Source: an uncultured bacterium
Lineage (GTDB): Bacteria; Zixibacteria; MSB-5A5; CAIYYT01
Reading direction: 5' to 3'
DNA: 39,028 nucleotides
Assembly (NCBI GenBank): GCA_903930455.1
Contig: CAIYYT010000083.1
Location: 1 to 39,028 of the forward strand
Part shown: positions 9,616 to 17,979 of the stretch, in pieces
Layout of the letters: each line of letters opens with the position of its first letter
Position numbering within the stretch: position 1 is the first letter of the stretch
Notes under the pieces: generated by a model
The model's database searches: none
Told to the model about the DNA's origin: nothing
The model's input: only the letters and a program-made list of their open reading frames with translations
Translations under genes and position numbers: made by a program

Positions 9616-9644
9616 TTGACTCAGCCGAGGTAAAAGCGTATCAT
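9616..9644 (+). promoter_or_regulatory. Promoter of tRNA-Gln
   Basis: TTGACT (9616-9621), 17-nt spacer, TATCAT (9639-9644). The predicted transcription start is about 3 nt before the mature tRNA 5' end. Confidence 0.65.
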
Positions 9645-9653
9645 TGATCGTAT

Positions 9654-9725
9654 TGGGGTGTCGACAAGTGGTAAGTCAGCAGCCTTTGGAGCTGCCATTC
9701 CCAGGTTCGAATCCTGGCACCCCAG
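9654..9725 (+). tRNA. tRNA-Gln (anticodon TTG)
   Basis: Complete cloverleaf. Acceptor TGGGGTG pairs with CACCCCA with discriminator G. The D-arm is GAC...GTC. The anticodon arm GCAGC-CTTTGGA-GCTGC carries TTG at 34-36. The T-arm is CCAGG-TTCGAAT-CCTGG. The U1-A72 pair is typical of bacterial tRNA-Gln. CCA is not encoded. There is no adjacent integrase or duplicated 3' end, so it is not an evident integration site. Confidence 0.96.
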
Positions 9726-9838
9726 TTTCTGACAAAATCCGCAGCCCATTTACCCACTTATCACCAGAACTACAGTCGCGTCTGGCGGTTTGGCCTGCCG
9801 CCGAGACAGCGCGAATGCCGATCACATTCCGGCAAGGC

Positions 9839-9859
9839 GAATTCTCTGACTCAGAATTC
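9839..9859. promoter_or_regulatory. 7-bp inverted repeat abutting the -35 box
   Basis: GAATTCT - 7 nt - AGAATTC, ending two bases before the TTGACA of the downstream promoter. The position suits an activator or repressor operator. It could also be a weak hairpin ending tRNA-Gln read-through, but no T-run follows. Confidence 0.35.
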
Positions 9860-9861
9860 TG

Positions 9862-9890
9862 TTGACAATTCGGGCTTTCTTTGCTATTGT
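9862..9890 (+). promoter_or_regulatory. Promoter of the secreted dockerin gene
   Basis: TTGACA (9862-9867), 17-nt spacer, TATTGT (9885-9890). The leader would be about 134 nt and can form GGTCTC/GAGACC (9913-9918 with 9951-9956). Confidence 0.7.
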
Positions 9891-10030
9891 GGTGCTACAG
9901 AATAGAGGCATGGGTCTCTCAAACCCGCAGTTGGTCATTGAACAGGTGGCGAGACCTATCTCCCGTTCTCAAATCATTGCGTGCGGAATAAACAGCATTG
10001 TTCGTTAGCAAAGTTCAGGAGGTTCGCATC

Positions 10031-10861
10031 ATGAAGATCATCTGTCGAATTGGATTTTTGGTCTTGGCCCTGGTCGTCAGTCTGTCTGCGATCGCTTCAG
10101 CCTATCAGCCCGTTGATGTCTCGATTCGTTTCAATGGTGGCGGCAGCCACAACAAAGTCTACGTCGGTCGAGACAACATCATGGAAATCCTGGTCAGGAA
10201 CGACGTAGCGGTCAGAGCCTTCATTATTGGGTTTCAGTGTACCAGTTCATCCGGATCATTTTCCTGGGTGACTCCTTACGGGACCAAGCCGGTCGGCACT
10301 CCGTGCGTCAAGGAGCATGGAGACGTAATTGGGGCATTCGACTATACCGATGGTATTGCTACCTACCTCCATTTGCCCGACACGATCCTCGTGGGTGGCG
10401 TGGCAAATACTCGACCTTACTACCTGCCGCCGCACGCCAACTCCACTGTTTTCGCCTCAATGAAGTTGCGCATTCCGGCGGGGCAAACAGCTTCACCGTC
10501 AGGATTCTGTGTCGACAACATCTTTGTTCCCCCGGCCGGAGCATGGAAGGTAGTGGACGGCGGCAACACCGGGTTCCCTCCCACCTTCAATGGACAAGAG
10601 AACACAAGTACAGGGATTCCCGACGCACCACCCATGTGTTTTGACATCGTTTCCCAGTCCTTCATCCGCGGAGATGCGGACGACAACATGAAGATCGATT
10701 TGGCCGACCTCACGCGCCTTCTCCAATACATGTTTTACGATGGACCGGCGCCAAAGTATCCCGAGTCTGCGGACGTCAACAGCGATGGGCGACTGAACAT
10801 CGCTGATGTGATCTTCCTGATAAGGTACCTCGCCTTGGGAGGCCCCGAACCGGCGTGGTAG
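10031..10861 (+). CDS. Secreted cohesin-like/dockerin protein
   Basis: The start chosen is ATG 10031 with AGGAGG 8 nt upstream; the track begins earlier at 9998. A signal peptide (MKIICRIGFLVLALVVSLSAIASA) is followed by about 190 residues of beta-rich sequence beginning VDVSIRFNGGGSHNKVYVG. This resembles the immunoglobulin-like domains that precede dockerins in this group. The C-terminal 60 residues form two dockerin type I calcium-binding repeats (GDADDNMKIDLADLTRLLQY and ADVNSDGRLNIADVIFLIRY). Exported; function unknown. A strong promoter and a leader of about 134 nt precede it. No cohesin-scaffold gene is in the window. Confidence 0.85.
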   Translation: MKIICRIGFLVLALVVSLSAIASAYQPVDVSIRFNGGGSHNKVYVGRDNIMEILVRNDVAVRAFIIGFQCTSSSGSFSWVTPYGTKPVGTPCVKEHGDVIGAFDYTDGIATYLHLPDTILVGGVANTRPYYLPPHANSTVFASMKLRIPAGQTASPSGFCVDNIFVPPAGAWKVVDGGNTGFPPTFNGQENTSTGIPDAPPMCFDIVSQSFIRGDADDNMKIDLADLTRLLQYMFYDGPAPKYPESADVNSDGRLNIADVIFLIRYLALGGPEPAW

Positions 10862-11033
10862 GAATCTGAAGGTGCGACCTAGATGGGTGCTGCGGAAGAC
10901 AACCACTCACTGTCGAAAGGAAGAACAAGACTACTGATTCGTTAGCGATCGAAGAAAGCGATTTTTTGGCAGAAGCGGTGTAGGACGAGCAAGCACCGGT
11001 TGCCATCAATCGAACTCAAAGCTGGCAGAAAAG

Positions 11034-11074
11034 GGTCGGCAACCTGCTCGTGGTCAGGTGACCTGCCGCCGACC
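11034..11074 (-). terminator. Hairpin downstream of the small minus-strand ORF
   Basis: GGTCGGC (11034-11040) pairs with GCCGACC (11068-11074). A T-rich stretch (CTTTTC) follows on the minus strand. It lies 16 nt beyond the stop of the ORF ending at 11090, supporting that ORF as transcribed. Confidence 0.45.
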
Positions 11075-11089
11075 CCGTTCTGTATGGGA

Positions 11090-11338
11090 TCACTCATCCT
11101 GGACCAGTAGTGATCTCCACTCAATTGCTTCAAGTAGTGTCTTTGCCCGACAACTAAAACTATGTGGTTCTGCCAGTCCATCGCTTTGATGACGGAATTG
11201 CTTTGCCTTTGCGAGAGCCTCAGTCGCAATCCTGTGCGCGGCAACGAGGTTGTGATTCAGATATTCTTTGTATGCCATTCGGTAGAGTCTGTCGTGCTGT
11301 TCCATTGCGTCTTCCAATTCGCCAACCATTTGTACCAT
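11090..11338 (-). CDS. Small helical hypothetical protein
   Basis: About 82 residues, highly charged and predicted almost all helical (GELEDAMEQHDRLYRMAYKE, then VAAHRIATEALAKAKQF). No family recognised; the pattern suggests a TPR-like or helical-hairpin fold. It lies 78 nt downstream of the GT-C-like gene on the same strand and is followed by a possible terminator. The track start at 11347 is a TTG; ATG 11338 or ATG 11329 is more likely. No opposing gene competes for this space, but it could still be a chance ORF. Confidence 0.45.
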   Translation of the reverse strand: MVQMVGELEDAMEQHDRLYRMAYKEYLNHNLVAAHRIATEALAKAKQFRHQSDGLAEPHSFSCRAKTLLEAIEWRSLLVQDE

Positions 11339-11415
11339 CCGTGACAACTGTCGTCGGGACCGGCAAACGGTTCAGAGTATTTTGTGCGATCCGGATTGGA
11401 GAGTCGCGAATACTG

Positions 11416-13008
11416 TCAGCGATTGAGCCCGTAGATGACCATCAGCTTCTGCAGGGGACTGGCAACTGTGTAGTTGGCGCTCGAAAACGCAGCAACTTGC
11501 GAAAACAGCTGCGGAAAAGTGGGGTTGTTCACCAAAGACGGACGGAATTCCGGAAATATCATGCAATGGGTCGCTCCCACAGACCGCATATAGTCGGCCA
11601 ACGAATCGGGCTGCGTGTTGATGTTGCGCAATAGCTTTCGGTTGGCCAGGAGCTCGTGATTGTTCAGTCCAAGCATGTCGACGGTCTTCCGCTCTCCGAA
11701 GTACCTGATCGCCCCGGCATCTATCGTCAAGATGGAAGCATCTTTGGATACATTCCGCTTCACCCACCTTCCAATCTCAACCTGCACCTCGTTGATGTTC
11801 TGACAATTCCAGGCGAATTGGGACTTTCGGTACGCTAGCTGGGAAGGATAACCGACGAAGCAAACCAACAGGAGGAGTACAGCCGCTACCTTGAACACCG
11901 TCAGCATACTAGACCTGACTCTGAACAACGTAAAATACTGTTTTGGATTGGCGATGGCGGAAGCACCGATGGCTATGGGGATGAAGAGAAATGGTAGCGC
12001 TGGGACGGCATAGCGTAGCCAGTAGAAGTAAGGACCGCAACCGGAGGGCATCGAGCGGGTCAGGGCGATTCCAGACAGAAAGACCCAAGGAATCAACAAG
12101 ACAACAAGCGAAGACTTGGTAGTCCGATAAATCATCGCGACAACACCGACGAGGAACAGAACGACTCCGAAGCCGACAAACATCGCCGGCAATCCGAGTA
12201 CGATCTCGCCGATGATGGTTGCGAACCCGTTTAGGGCATCAGCGCTCGAATACTTGGCGTAGAACGTGTTCGGCAAAGGATGCCCGGTCACTGCCAGACA
12301 GTAACAAATCCACATTGCGGCCGCGATGATCGCAGGAAGAATCAGTGTCATGGATGTTCGCATTCGCAACCGCATTTTCGTCTGGCGAGTTGAGAACCAA
12401 TAGAGGGCTACCACCAATATCAACACTAGCACGCTTTCCGGCCGGGACAAAAGTGACAGACCAAGCAGTACTGCGCACAATCGCCAGCGCTCCAAAGTAA
12501 ATGCCAGAGCCGTCAAGGTCAACAACGTGCAAGTCAGAGCCACTTCCATTCCGGATACTTGAGCAAAGACGGATACCGGATTTGCCGCCGCCAACGCGCT
12601 GGCAAGCAGGGCGATTAGGAATGAGGATGAAAGCTTGCGACACAATTCGTAGACAGCCAGAGTTGATATCCATGCCAGCAGCGTGCCGAGAAACTTCACG
12701 GAAATGACGACAGGCAAGGAAAACACAGAGCGGGCTAGCTCCGCCAAGGCAAGAAAGACCATCCACAGAGGACTCGTAAATCCTGCTTCCAGAGCGCCAT
12801 CGTTGTAATAGGGCAGGCCTGTTTGGGCGACCGCGCGTCCGTAAACCAGATGAATCCAGGCGTCGTCGAGTGGAAAGCCGGTCGTTGCCGCATCGGTGCC
12901 GGGGGAACGATCAGCGAGAAACGCTAGAGTCAAGGCAACGTGAACGATTAGCAAGAGACAGTAGACGAGCAACCGCTCACGATGCAAGTGCGTTAATATC
13001 GAGATCAT
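11416..13008 (-). CDS. Polytopic membrane glycosyltransferase-like protein (GT-C type)
   Basis: About 530 residues with ten or more hydrophobic segments. After the first membrane helix comes GFPLDDAWIHLVYGRAVAQT, then GALEAGFTSPLWMVFLA. The acidic pair in the first outer loop and the G-TSPLW motif are typical of GT-C lipid-phosphate-sugar transferases, seen in arabinofuranosyl- and mannosyl-transferase relatives. A soluble C-terminal domain (about the last 130 residues, SILTIDAGAIRYFGERKTVD) also fits. Expected role: moving a sugar from a polyprenyl-phosphate donor on the periplasmic side. Acceptor unknown. The track start at 13047 is TTG; I prefer ATG 13008 before the first helix. Confidence 0.72.
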   Translation of the reverse strand: MISILTHLHRERLLVYCLLLIVHVALTLAFLADRSPGTDAATTGFPLDDAWIHLVYGRAVAQTGLPYYNDGALEAGFTSPLWMVFLALAELARSVFSLPVVISVKFLGTLLAWISTLAVYELCRKLSSSFLIALLASALAAANPVSVFAQVSGMEVALTCTLLTLTALAFTLERWRLCAVLLGLSLLSRPESVLVLILVVALYWFSTRQTKMRLRMRTSMTLILPAIIAAAMWICYCLAVTGHPLPNTFYAKYSSADALNGFATIIGEIVLGLPAMFVGFGVVLFLVGVVAMIYRTTKSSLVVLLIPWVFLSGIALTRSMPSGCGPYFYWLRYAVPALPFLFIPIAIGASAIANPKQYFTLFRVRSSMLTVFKVAAVLLLLVCFVGYPSQLAYRKSQFAWNCQNINEVQVEIGRWVKRNVSKDASILTIDAGAIRYFGERKTVDMLGLNNHELLANRKLLRNINTQPDSLADYMRSVGATHCMIFPEFRPSLVNNPTFPQLFSQVAAFSSANYTVASPLQKLMVIYGLNR

Positions 13009-13120
13009 CGCTGCTCGAGTGATAACATCGGCCAGTTGAAAAGTCAAGGAGAAGGCAGCGCAGCTTTTGGATTGGGTTTTGCGGGAGTGATCAAACCGCC
13101 GAAAACGTCTGATCTATCTA

Positions 13121-13149
13121 TTGACATCCACTTCGGCGCGGTCTACTTT
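13121..13149 (+). promoter_or_regulatory. Promoter of the NagD-like gene
   Basis: TTGACA (13121-13126), 17-nt spacer, TACTTT (13144-13149), giving a leader of about 59 nt. It lies between divergent genes. Confidence 0.5.
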
Positions 13150-13214
13150 GCTCTGGAAGAGTACGACCTTATGAGGCGTGACGGGAACCGGTTCGTCTGG
13201 CAAGGAAAGGAAAA

Positions 13215-13967
13215 ATGGTCAAAGCAGTTCTTTGTGATATGGACGGCGTCATTGTGTGGGATAATAATCTGATAGAGGGCGCCAAGACATTCGTTGACAA
13301 TCTGCTGAAAAACAGCCATCCGTTCCTGTTTCTGACCAATTATTCGTCGATGACTCCCGCCGATCTTCAGCATCGCGTCTCGCTTGCCGGTCTTGTGGTG
13401 GCGCCGGAACACTTCTATACTTCGGCAATGGCCACAGCAGCATTTCTCAAAGACCAGGCGGCCGGGGACAAGGTCTTTGTCATCGGTGAAGGCGCACTCA
13501 CGCATGCTCTTTATCGGCAAGGTTTCACTGTCACCGAGCAGAATCCTGATTATGTCGTCCTTGGCGAAACCCGATCGTACAACTTCGAAATGATTGAGAA
13601 AGCCATCCGCCTGATTCGCCAGGGCGCCCGCTTTATTGCCACCAATCCTGATGTCTCCGGACCATCCGGGTTTCCATCCTGCGGTGCACTGGCCGCACCA
13701 ATCGAGCGCGTGACCGGTATCCACCCCTTCTATGTTGGCAAGCCGAATCCCTACATGATGCGCGCAGCATTGCGCCAGATCGGCGCTCATTCCGAGAATA
13801 CGGTGATGATTGGCGACAACATGGAAACCGACATTATTGCCGGCATTCAATCGGGCATGGAGACAATCCTGGTCTTGTCCGGCGTGACTACCGAGCAGGA
13901 AATCGCCCACTTCCCTTATCGTCCCACGCGCGTAGTCAAGAACGTCGGGGAGATAACTTCGCTGTAG
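13215..13967 (+). CDS. HAD-IIA family hydrolase, NagD-like phosphatase
   Basis: 250 residues, the NagD length. HAD motif I is VLCDMDGVI (residues 5-13). Motif II is FLTNYSS (about 38). The C2 cap lies between, including TNPDVSGPSGFPSCGALAAP. Motif III is the Lys in GKPNPYM, and motif IV is MIGDNMETDI (about 198-207). NagD enzymes dephosphorylate UMP and other nucleotide or sugar phosphates in the cytoplasm; the exact substrate cannot be read. A purine-rich ribosome site (AAGGAAAGG) precedes the ATG. It seems monocistronic, followed by a REPIN-like element. The 255-aa ORF on the opposite strand is a shadow. Confidence 0.9.
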   Translation: MVKAVLCDMDGVIVWDNNLIEGAKTFVDNLLKNSHPFLFLTNYSSMTPADLQHRVSLAGLVVAPEHFYTSAMATAAFLKDQAAGDKVFVIGEGALTHALYRQGFTVTEQNPDYVVLGETRSYNFEMIEKAIRLIRQGARFIATNPDVSGPSGFPSCGALAAPIERVTGIHPFYVGKPNPYMMRAALRQIGAHSENTVMIGDNMETDIIAGIQSGMETILVLSGVTTEQEIAHFPYRPTRVVKNVGEITSL

Positions 13968-13996
13968 GTGTTGCAGAATCGTGGCAAGGCGAGCTG

Positions 13997-14072
13997 GTCG
14001 CGACTGAAGTCGCTCCTACAAAATACTCTGCCAATGGGTTATGTAAACTGCAGGAAAGGCCTAAGCCGCGAC
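13997..14072. repeat. REPIN-like element copy 1 (paired inverted REP sequences)
   Basis: A 24-nt palindromic unit at 13997-14020 (GTCGCGACTGAAGTCGCTCC) faces an inverted, diverged 24-nt partner at 14049-14072 (AAGGCCTAAGCCGCGAC). The spacer is 28 nt. The same arrangement and near-identical length recur at 18561-18638. Both lie in intergenic DNA just beyond a plus-strand gene. Confidence 0.7.
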
Positions 14073-14160
14073 AATCCAAGCAACAACGTTACGCCAACAA
14101 TCTCGGCTGTGAGAGTCCGGCGCAGTGGATTGTAGGTTATCGCCGCGGAACGTGAAGAAG

Positions 14161-14520
14161 CTACTTGATTAATCGGATTGTCAGGGGGTAGCGGAATGGT
14201 GTCCCTTCAGAGGTCTTGACAGAGGCCATGATAATCAGGATGAGGTCGCTAAGTGCGAGTATGATCAAGAGAGGAATTCCGATTAATACAAACACGAGAA
14301 AGGCGGCGATGATGACATAGATGGTCATACTGATCTGGAAATTGACCGCTTCCTTGCCGTTGACATCAACCAGCGGCATTTGATCTTTTCTGATAATCCA
14401 AAACATCAACGGCCCGATGATATTTCCGAAGGGGAAAACAAAACCAACAAGCGCGCTCAGGTGACAGAGCGTCGCCCAGAGTTTTTCGTCTTTGCTATAA
14501 ATTGTCGTGTCGCTTTCCAC
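14161..14520 (-). CDS. DUF4870 domain membrane protein
   Basis: 119 residues. KDEKLWATLCHLSALVGFVF opens the first membrane helix, a segment PLMFWIIRKDQMPLVDVNGKE follows, and two further hydrophobic helices end the protein. This is the standard DUF4870 (Tic20-like) pattern. Function unknown. The track begins at TTG 14523; the adjacent GTG (14520) has GGGAG at better spacing. It starts 11 nt after the cupin stop, so the two are probably cotranscribed. Confidence 0.85.
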   Translation of the reverse strand: MESDTTIYSKDEKLWATLCHLSALVGFVFPFGNIIGPLMFWIIRKDQMPLVDVNGKEAVNFQISMTIYVIIAAFLVFVLIGIPLLIILALSDLILIIMASVKTSEGTPFRYPLTIRLIK

Positions 14521-14531
14521 CAAAATCTCCC

Positions 14532-14855
14532 TTACGCCGTGGGTGCGACGACATACACATAAGCCAGTGGTTCACTACCGGTATTGATAACATTATGCTC
14601 GGTTTGGGGTGGATTGTACGCCACCATGCCGGAGCGGATCTTGGTTCTGCCGATTCCTGTCACTTCCAAATCCCCTTCGCCACTAAGCACGACTATCAAT
14701 TCTTCGTGACGTCCGGTTGTATGCTTGCCGCAGTCTTTTCCGGGCGGAAGCAGAACCCGACCTGAGTGCATAGCGACGCTTTTGCCTTCACCGAGGATTT
14801 GGATGTAGTCTTCTGCCGCCGGCAACGCGAGCACAAATGGCTGAGGATCGCTCAT
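14532..14855 (-). CDS. Single-domain cupin protein
   Basis: 107 residues forming one small beta-barrel. Cupin motif 1 is CGKHTTGRHEELIVVLSGEG, with two His and a Glu as metal ligands. Motif 2 is PPQTEHNVINTG, supplying the third His. Metal binding is expected; whether it is an enzyme or a sensor cannot be told. It lies 37 nt after the barrel-sandwich gene and 11 nt before the DUF4870 gene, on the same strand as the GlmL-like operon. Confidence 0.88.
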   Translation of the reverse strand: MSDPQPFVLALPAAEDYIQILGEGKSVAMHSGRVLLPPGKDCGKHTTGRHEELIVVLSGEGDLEVTGIGRTKIRSGMVAYNPPQTEHNVINTGSEPLAYVYVVAPTA

Positions 14856-14892
14856 CTATCAGGCAGTTTCCATTCGTGAAATCGATTAGCTA

Positions 14893-16020
14893 CTAGTCTT
14901 CAATCATTTCCACGTTCGCGCGCGGGACGATCGCTCTCTCGCCAGATTCGAACTCGACTTCCAGCACGCGCGCTTTCGATTCCGATTCCAGCACCTGTAG
15001 CGGTGACGGCAACGCCGTGACCGCACCCAGCATACCGAAATACGGGGCACGAATCACGCGGATCGGCGAACCGATTTCCAGTCCCATGCCGTGCTTGACG
15101 GCATCGCCCTTGCCTGCCTTGATATCAGCGGCAATCGGGATAATCACTTCGGGACGAATCACACCGGCGCGAATCTGAGTGGCGCCGTTGATGCAGGCCA
15201 TCTGCCCAACTTTGGACTTGAGCAAATCGAATGTCTTCTTTGCCATCATGATCTCGCCAAAACCCTCCGTAAACACGAGCGTTACGCCGAGGTCTTCCGA
15301 GCCGGTGATCGCCACGCCGATATCATAACCGAGGAAATCGCGCAGGTCTTTATCAGAAAAACCTCCGGTGACAACGCCGCTAGCGCCGACTTTAATCGCT
15401 TTTCTAACCGCATCAGCCGTCACGATCGAACCGCCGAGCACAATCTTGCCCTTGCAGGACTCGTCAATCAGATTGTCGGTCAACGGCGTCCGGTTATCGG
15501 GCACAACGATCTTGATCTCGCCATGAGTTTCGCCGCCGATACCGAAAATACCCTGAACGAACGAACCCCAGCAGGAGACAGCCACACCCTCATTGGGAAA
15601 TATCTCGACAACTTCGCTCTCAAGATACGCCTTCACCTGTACCGGTACCGGCTGACCGCGTAGCAGCACCTGACCGGTAACGTGCGAGATCGTCTCGATG
15701 GTGCCTTCAATCTTCGCTCTGGCTTCCGACTTGAACAGCCCGAAGAAGGACTTGCTCATCGCGATCACTTCGTTCGCCTTGACCGGATCGCCCTCCTTCT
15801 TGAGCATGCAAGCTTCGATATCTTCTGGAGGAACACCCAGAATATTAGCGACGTTAGTGGTCTCGACCGGGCCGGGAAGGTGCGTGCGAGCGACGACGTC
15901 ATCCGGATGAACTTTGTCGCCGAGTTTGACAATGACGTCTCCCTTGAGCGGGAGGATTCTCTTCTTGGTAATCAGTTCCTTTTCAGAAACTTTCAAACCG
16001 GGGGTATAGGTATGTGCCAT
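14893..16020 (-). CDS. Conserved protein paired with GlmL, with barrel-sandwich-like N-terminus and KOW-like C-terminus
   Basis: 375 residues, no signal peptide. Residues about 20-60 (LPLKGDVIVKLGDKVHPDDV) look like a barrel-sandwich (RnfC/biotinyl-like) hammerhead. The middle has glycine-rich segments (GKIVLGGSIVTADAVRKAI; GASGVVTGGFSDKDLRDFLG) of Rossmann-like character. The last 35 residues (ARVLEVEFESGERAIVPRAN) resemble a KOW/SH3 barrel. I know this type as a partner of GlmL-family ATPases in uncultured phyla, without an assigned function. ATG 16020 has AGAGGC upstream. It lies 105 nt after the GlmL-like gene. A cytoplasmic complex with that ATPase is inferred only from adjacency. Confidence 0.75.
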   Translation of the reverse strand: MAHTYTPGLKVSEKELITKKRILPLKGDVIVKLGDKVHPDDVVARTHLPGPVETTNVANILGVPPEDIEACMLKKEGDPVKANEVIAMSKSFFGLFKSEARAKIEGTIETISHVTGQVLLRGQPVPVQVKAYLESEVVEIFPNEGVAVSCWGSFVQGIFGIGGETHGEIKIVVPDNRTPLTDNLIDESCKGKIVLGGSIVTADAVRKAIKVGASGVVTGGFSDKDLRDFLGYDIGVAITGSEDLGVTLVFTEGFGEIMMAKKTFDLLKSKVGQMACINGATQIRAGVIRPEVIIPIAADIKAGKGDAVKHGMGLEIGSPIRVIRAPYFGMLGAVTALPSPLQVLESESKARVLEVEFESGERAIVPRANVEMIED

Positions 16021-16125
16021 ATTTTGCCTCTAAACCGAATCTTAAAGCTCTATTTCACTGACCTGCTCGTCTGTCCCTGCAGCCACGATCTTTGTAGCTG
16101 CAGAGGCATTCGTGTATGGTCTCCT

Positions 16126-17979
16126 CTATGCTCTCTCCAGCGCCTGCGGTGGATAGATATTCATCGCGTTCATCCACTCTTTGAGTTTGCGGACACGGAT
16201 GGCATCATCAGTTGGCAGGACAAAGGGTCTACCACGACCGTCGAGAATGATACCAACCACACCGCCAGAAACCTCGGTCTCTATGTTCGCGCCCGGTCCT
16301 GCGCCGATATCCAACCGGCCGCCCGGTTTCAAATTCGCCTTTGCCTTCAGAGGCAGCGCCGTCTTTTCATCGAAGCCAAGCGGGAAGCATTTTAATTCGC
16401 CAAACATCAGCTTACCGTCTTCGACGCGACCATCCGGGAATTCCAGATGATATTCCAGCATTTCTTTGCCTTCCTTGGAATCACCAGCCGGCGCCACACA
16501 GGTGCCGAGGTGAATAAGGCAGTCCTTATTAAATACCTCGGTCGCCGCTTGCGGATGCACGGTTGAGAGCACGCCGAGCTGCGGCATCATAAAGATCGAG
16601 TCGACCGATAGCCGCGTGATGCCTTCCGGCAGGAAGGCGTCGATCATCATCAGAGCTGACTGTTGGCGGCGCGGCGCGTGTGACAGCACACCTCCGGAGC
16701 CGATCAGCATATTGAGTGTCATCATATTGACCAGCGTGCCGCCCGATGCTTTCTGGTCGAAGGCGTCTGCGATGGTTCGCTGCTGTTGCACGCCTTTGAG
16801 CACCGTGGCGAAACTCTTGTGCTGTATAAACGCCAACCGCAAAGCTTCTTTGGCAATTGCCTGCTCGAAAATCAGCTCTTCCATCGACTGCGGAATCGTC
16901 GTCGGGCGAATCATCTTGTTCTTGACGCGGTTGCGCAGATCACGCTCTTCCATGTGAAAAGGGACCCAGCGCATGACGTTGGGGAGACCGGCTTCGGCAA
17001 ACACGTTTGACACCGAGTAACTCATGCCCAGGTTTGCGGACACGGTGCGGTTGAAGACGCCTTGAAACACGGAAAAGACGTCGGTCGTGGCGCCGCCGAT
17101 ATCGACACCGACCACTTCGATGCCTTCGATTTCAGAGATCGTCTTGATGATCAAGCCCACTGCGCCCGGTGTCGGCATGATAGGCGCATCGGTCCAACCC
17201 ATCAGCTTGCGATAACCCGGCGCCTGCGCCATCACGTGTTCAAGGAAGAGATCGTGGATCGCTTCGCGCGCCGGCAGCAGGTTTTCTCTTTCGAGCACGG
17301 GGCGCAGATTGTCGGTAATAATCAGATCGACTTTCTCTTTTAGCGAGTCGGAGACGGCTTTGCGGGCTTCTATGTTTCCGGCATAGATAACCGGCAGCTT
17401 GTAGCTTGATCCGAGTCGGGGTTTAGGATCGGCGGCGGCGATCAACTCGGCGAGTTCGACGACATGGGTCGTCGTGCCGCCATCAATACCGCCGGAGAGC
17501 AGAATCATGTCGGGACGCAAATGTCGAATTCTCTCGATCTGCTGGTAGGGTTTACGCTTGTCGTTGGAGGCAATCACGTCCATCACGATCGCTCCCGCAC
17601 CCAGCGCGGCGCGCTCGGCGGACTCGGCGGTCATGGAACGCACGACCCCGGCGACCATCATCTGCAGACCGCCACCGGCGGACGAAGTGGAGATGTAAAT
17701 GTCAGTCCCGATTTTCTGGCCGTCCTTGGAGCGCGGGGAGATTATTCTCTCGTTTTCGCCCAGAAGCTTCCTTCCAGAAAGCTCCTCGACCTCTCCAACC
17801 GCATTGAGCACACCCATAGTCACATCCTCGAACGGAGCTTCCACAGTCGTGGGAGCTTCACCGCGTACGATCAGTCGGTATTGCCCATCCCGTTTCTCTA
17901 TCAGAATCGCTTTGGTTGTGGTTGAACCGCAATCGGTTGCCAGAATTACTTCGATATCTTCCGGTTTTTTTTCAGCCAT
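16126..17979 (-). CDS. glmL: GlmL/MutL family ASKHA ATPase (glutamate mutase L-like)
   Basis: 617 residues. Two actin-like phosphate loops are visible: ILATDCGSTTTKAILIE (about residues 12-28) and VVGVDIGGATTDVFSVF (about 290-306). Also visible are STSSAGGGLQMMVAG, LLSGGIDGG and the C-terminal RPFVLPTDDAIRVRKLKEWM, all family features. GlmL proteins accompany adenosylcobalamin-dependent glutamate mutase and are thought to act as reactivating chaperone ATPases. No mutase subunit (GlmE/GlmS) or B12 domain is present in this window, so the client here is unknown. A perfect consensus promoter lies 80 nt upstream. First gene of an apparent four-gene operon. Confidence 0.9.
   Translation of the reverse strand: MAEKKPEDIEVILATDCGSTTTKAILIEKRDGQYRLIVRGEAPTTVEAPFEDVTMGVLNAVGEVEELSGRKLLGENERIISPRSKDGQKIGTDIYISTSSAGGGLQMMVAGVVRSMTAESAERAALGAGAIVMDVIASNDKRKPYQQIERIRHLRPDMILLSGGIDGGTTTHVVELAELIAAADPKPRLGSSYKLPVIYAGNIEARKAVSDSLKEKVDLIITDNLRPVLERENLLPAREAIHDLFLEHVMAQAPGYRKLMGWTDAPIMPTPGAVGLIIKTISEIEGIEVVGVDIGGATTDVFSVFQGVFNRTVSANLGMSYSVSNVFAEAGLPNVMRWVPFHMEERDLRNRVKNKMIRPTTIPQSMEELIFEQAIAKEALRLAFIQHKSFATVLKGVQQQRTIADAFDQKASGGTLVNMMTLNMLIGSGGVLSHAPRRQQSALMMIDAFLPEGITRLSVDSIFMMPQLGVLSTVHPQAATEVFNKDCLIHLGTCVAPAGDSKEGKEMLEYHLEFPDGRVEDGKLMFGELKCFPLGFDEKTALPLKAKANLKPGGRLDIGAGPGANIETEVSGGVVGIILDGRGRPFVLPTDDAIRVRKLKEWMNAMNIYPPQALERA

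Noticed and set aside
9654-9860. tRNA-Gln as an integration site
   Set aside because: No integrase, no repeat of the tRNA 3' end, and the flanking genes look like core genes.
13143-13910. 255-aa minus-strand ORF
   Set aside because: Antisense to the NagD-like gene, which has all four HAD motifs.
15682-16395. 237-aa plus-strand ORF
   Set aside because: Antisense to both GlmL-operon genes; no recognisable domain and no ribosome site seen.
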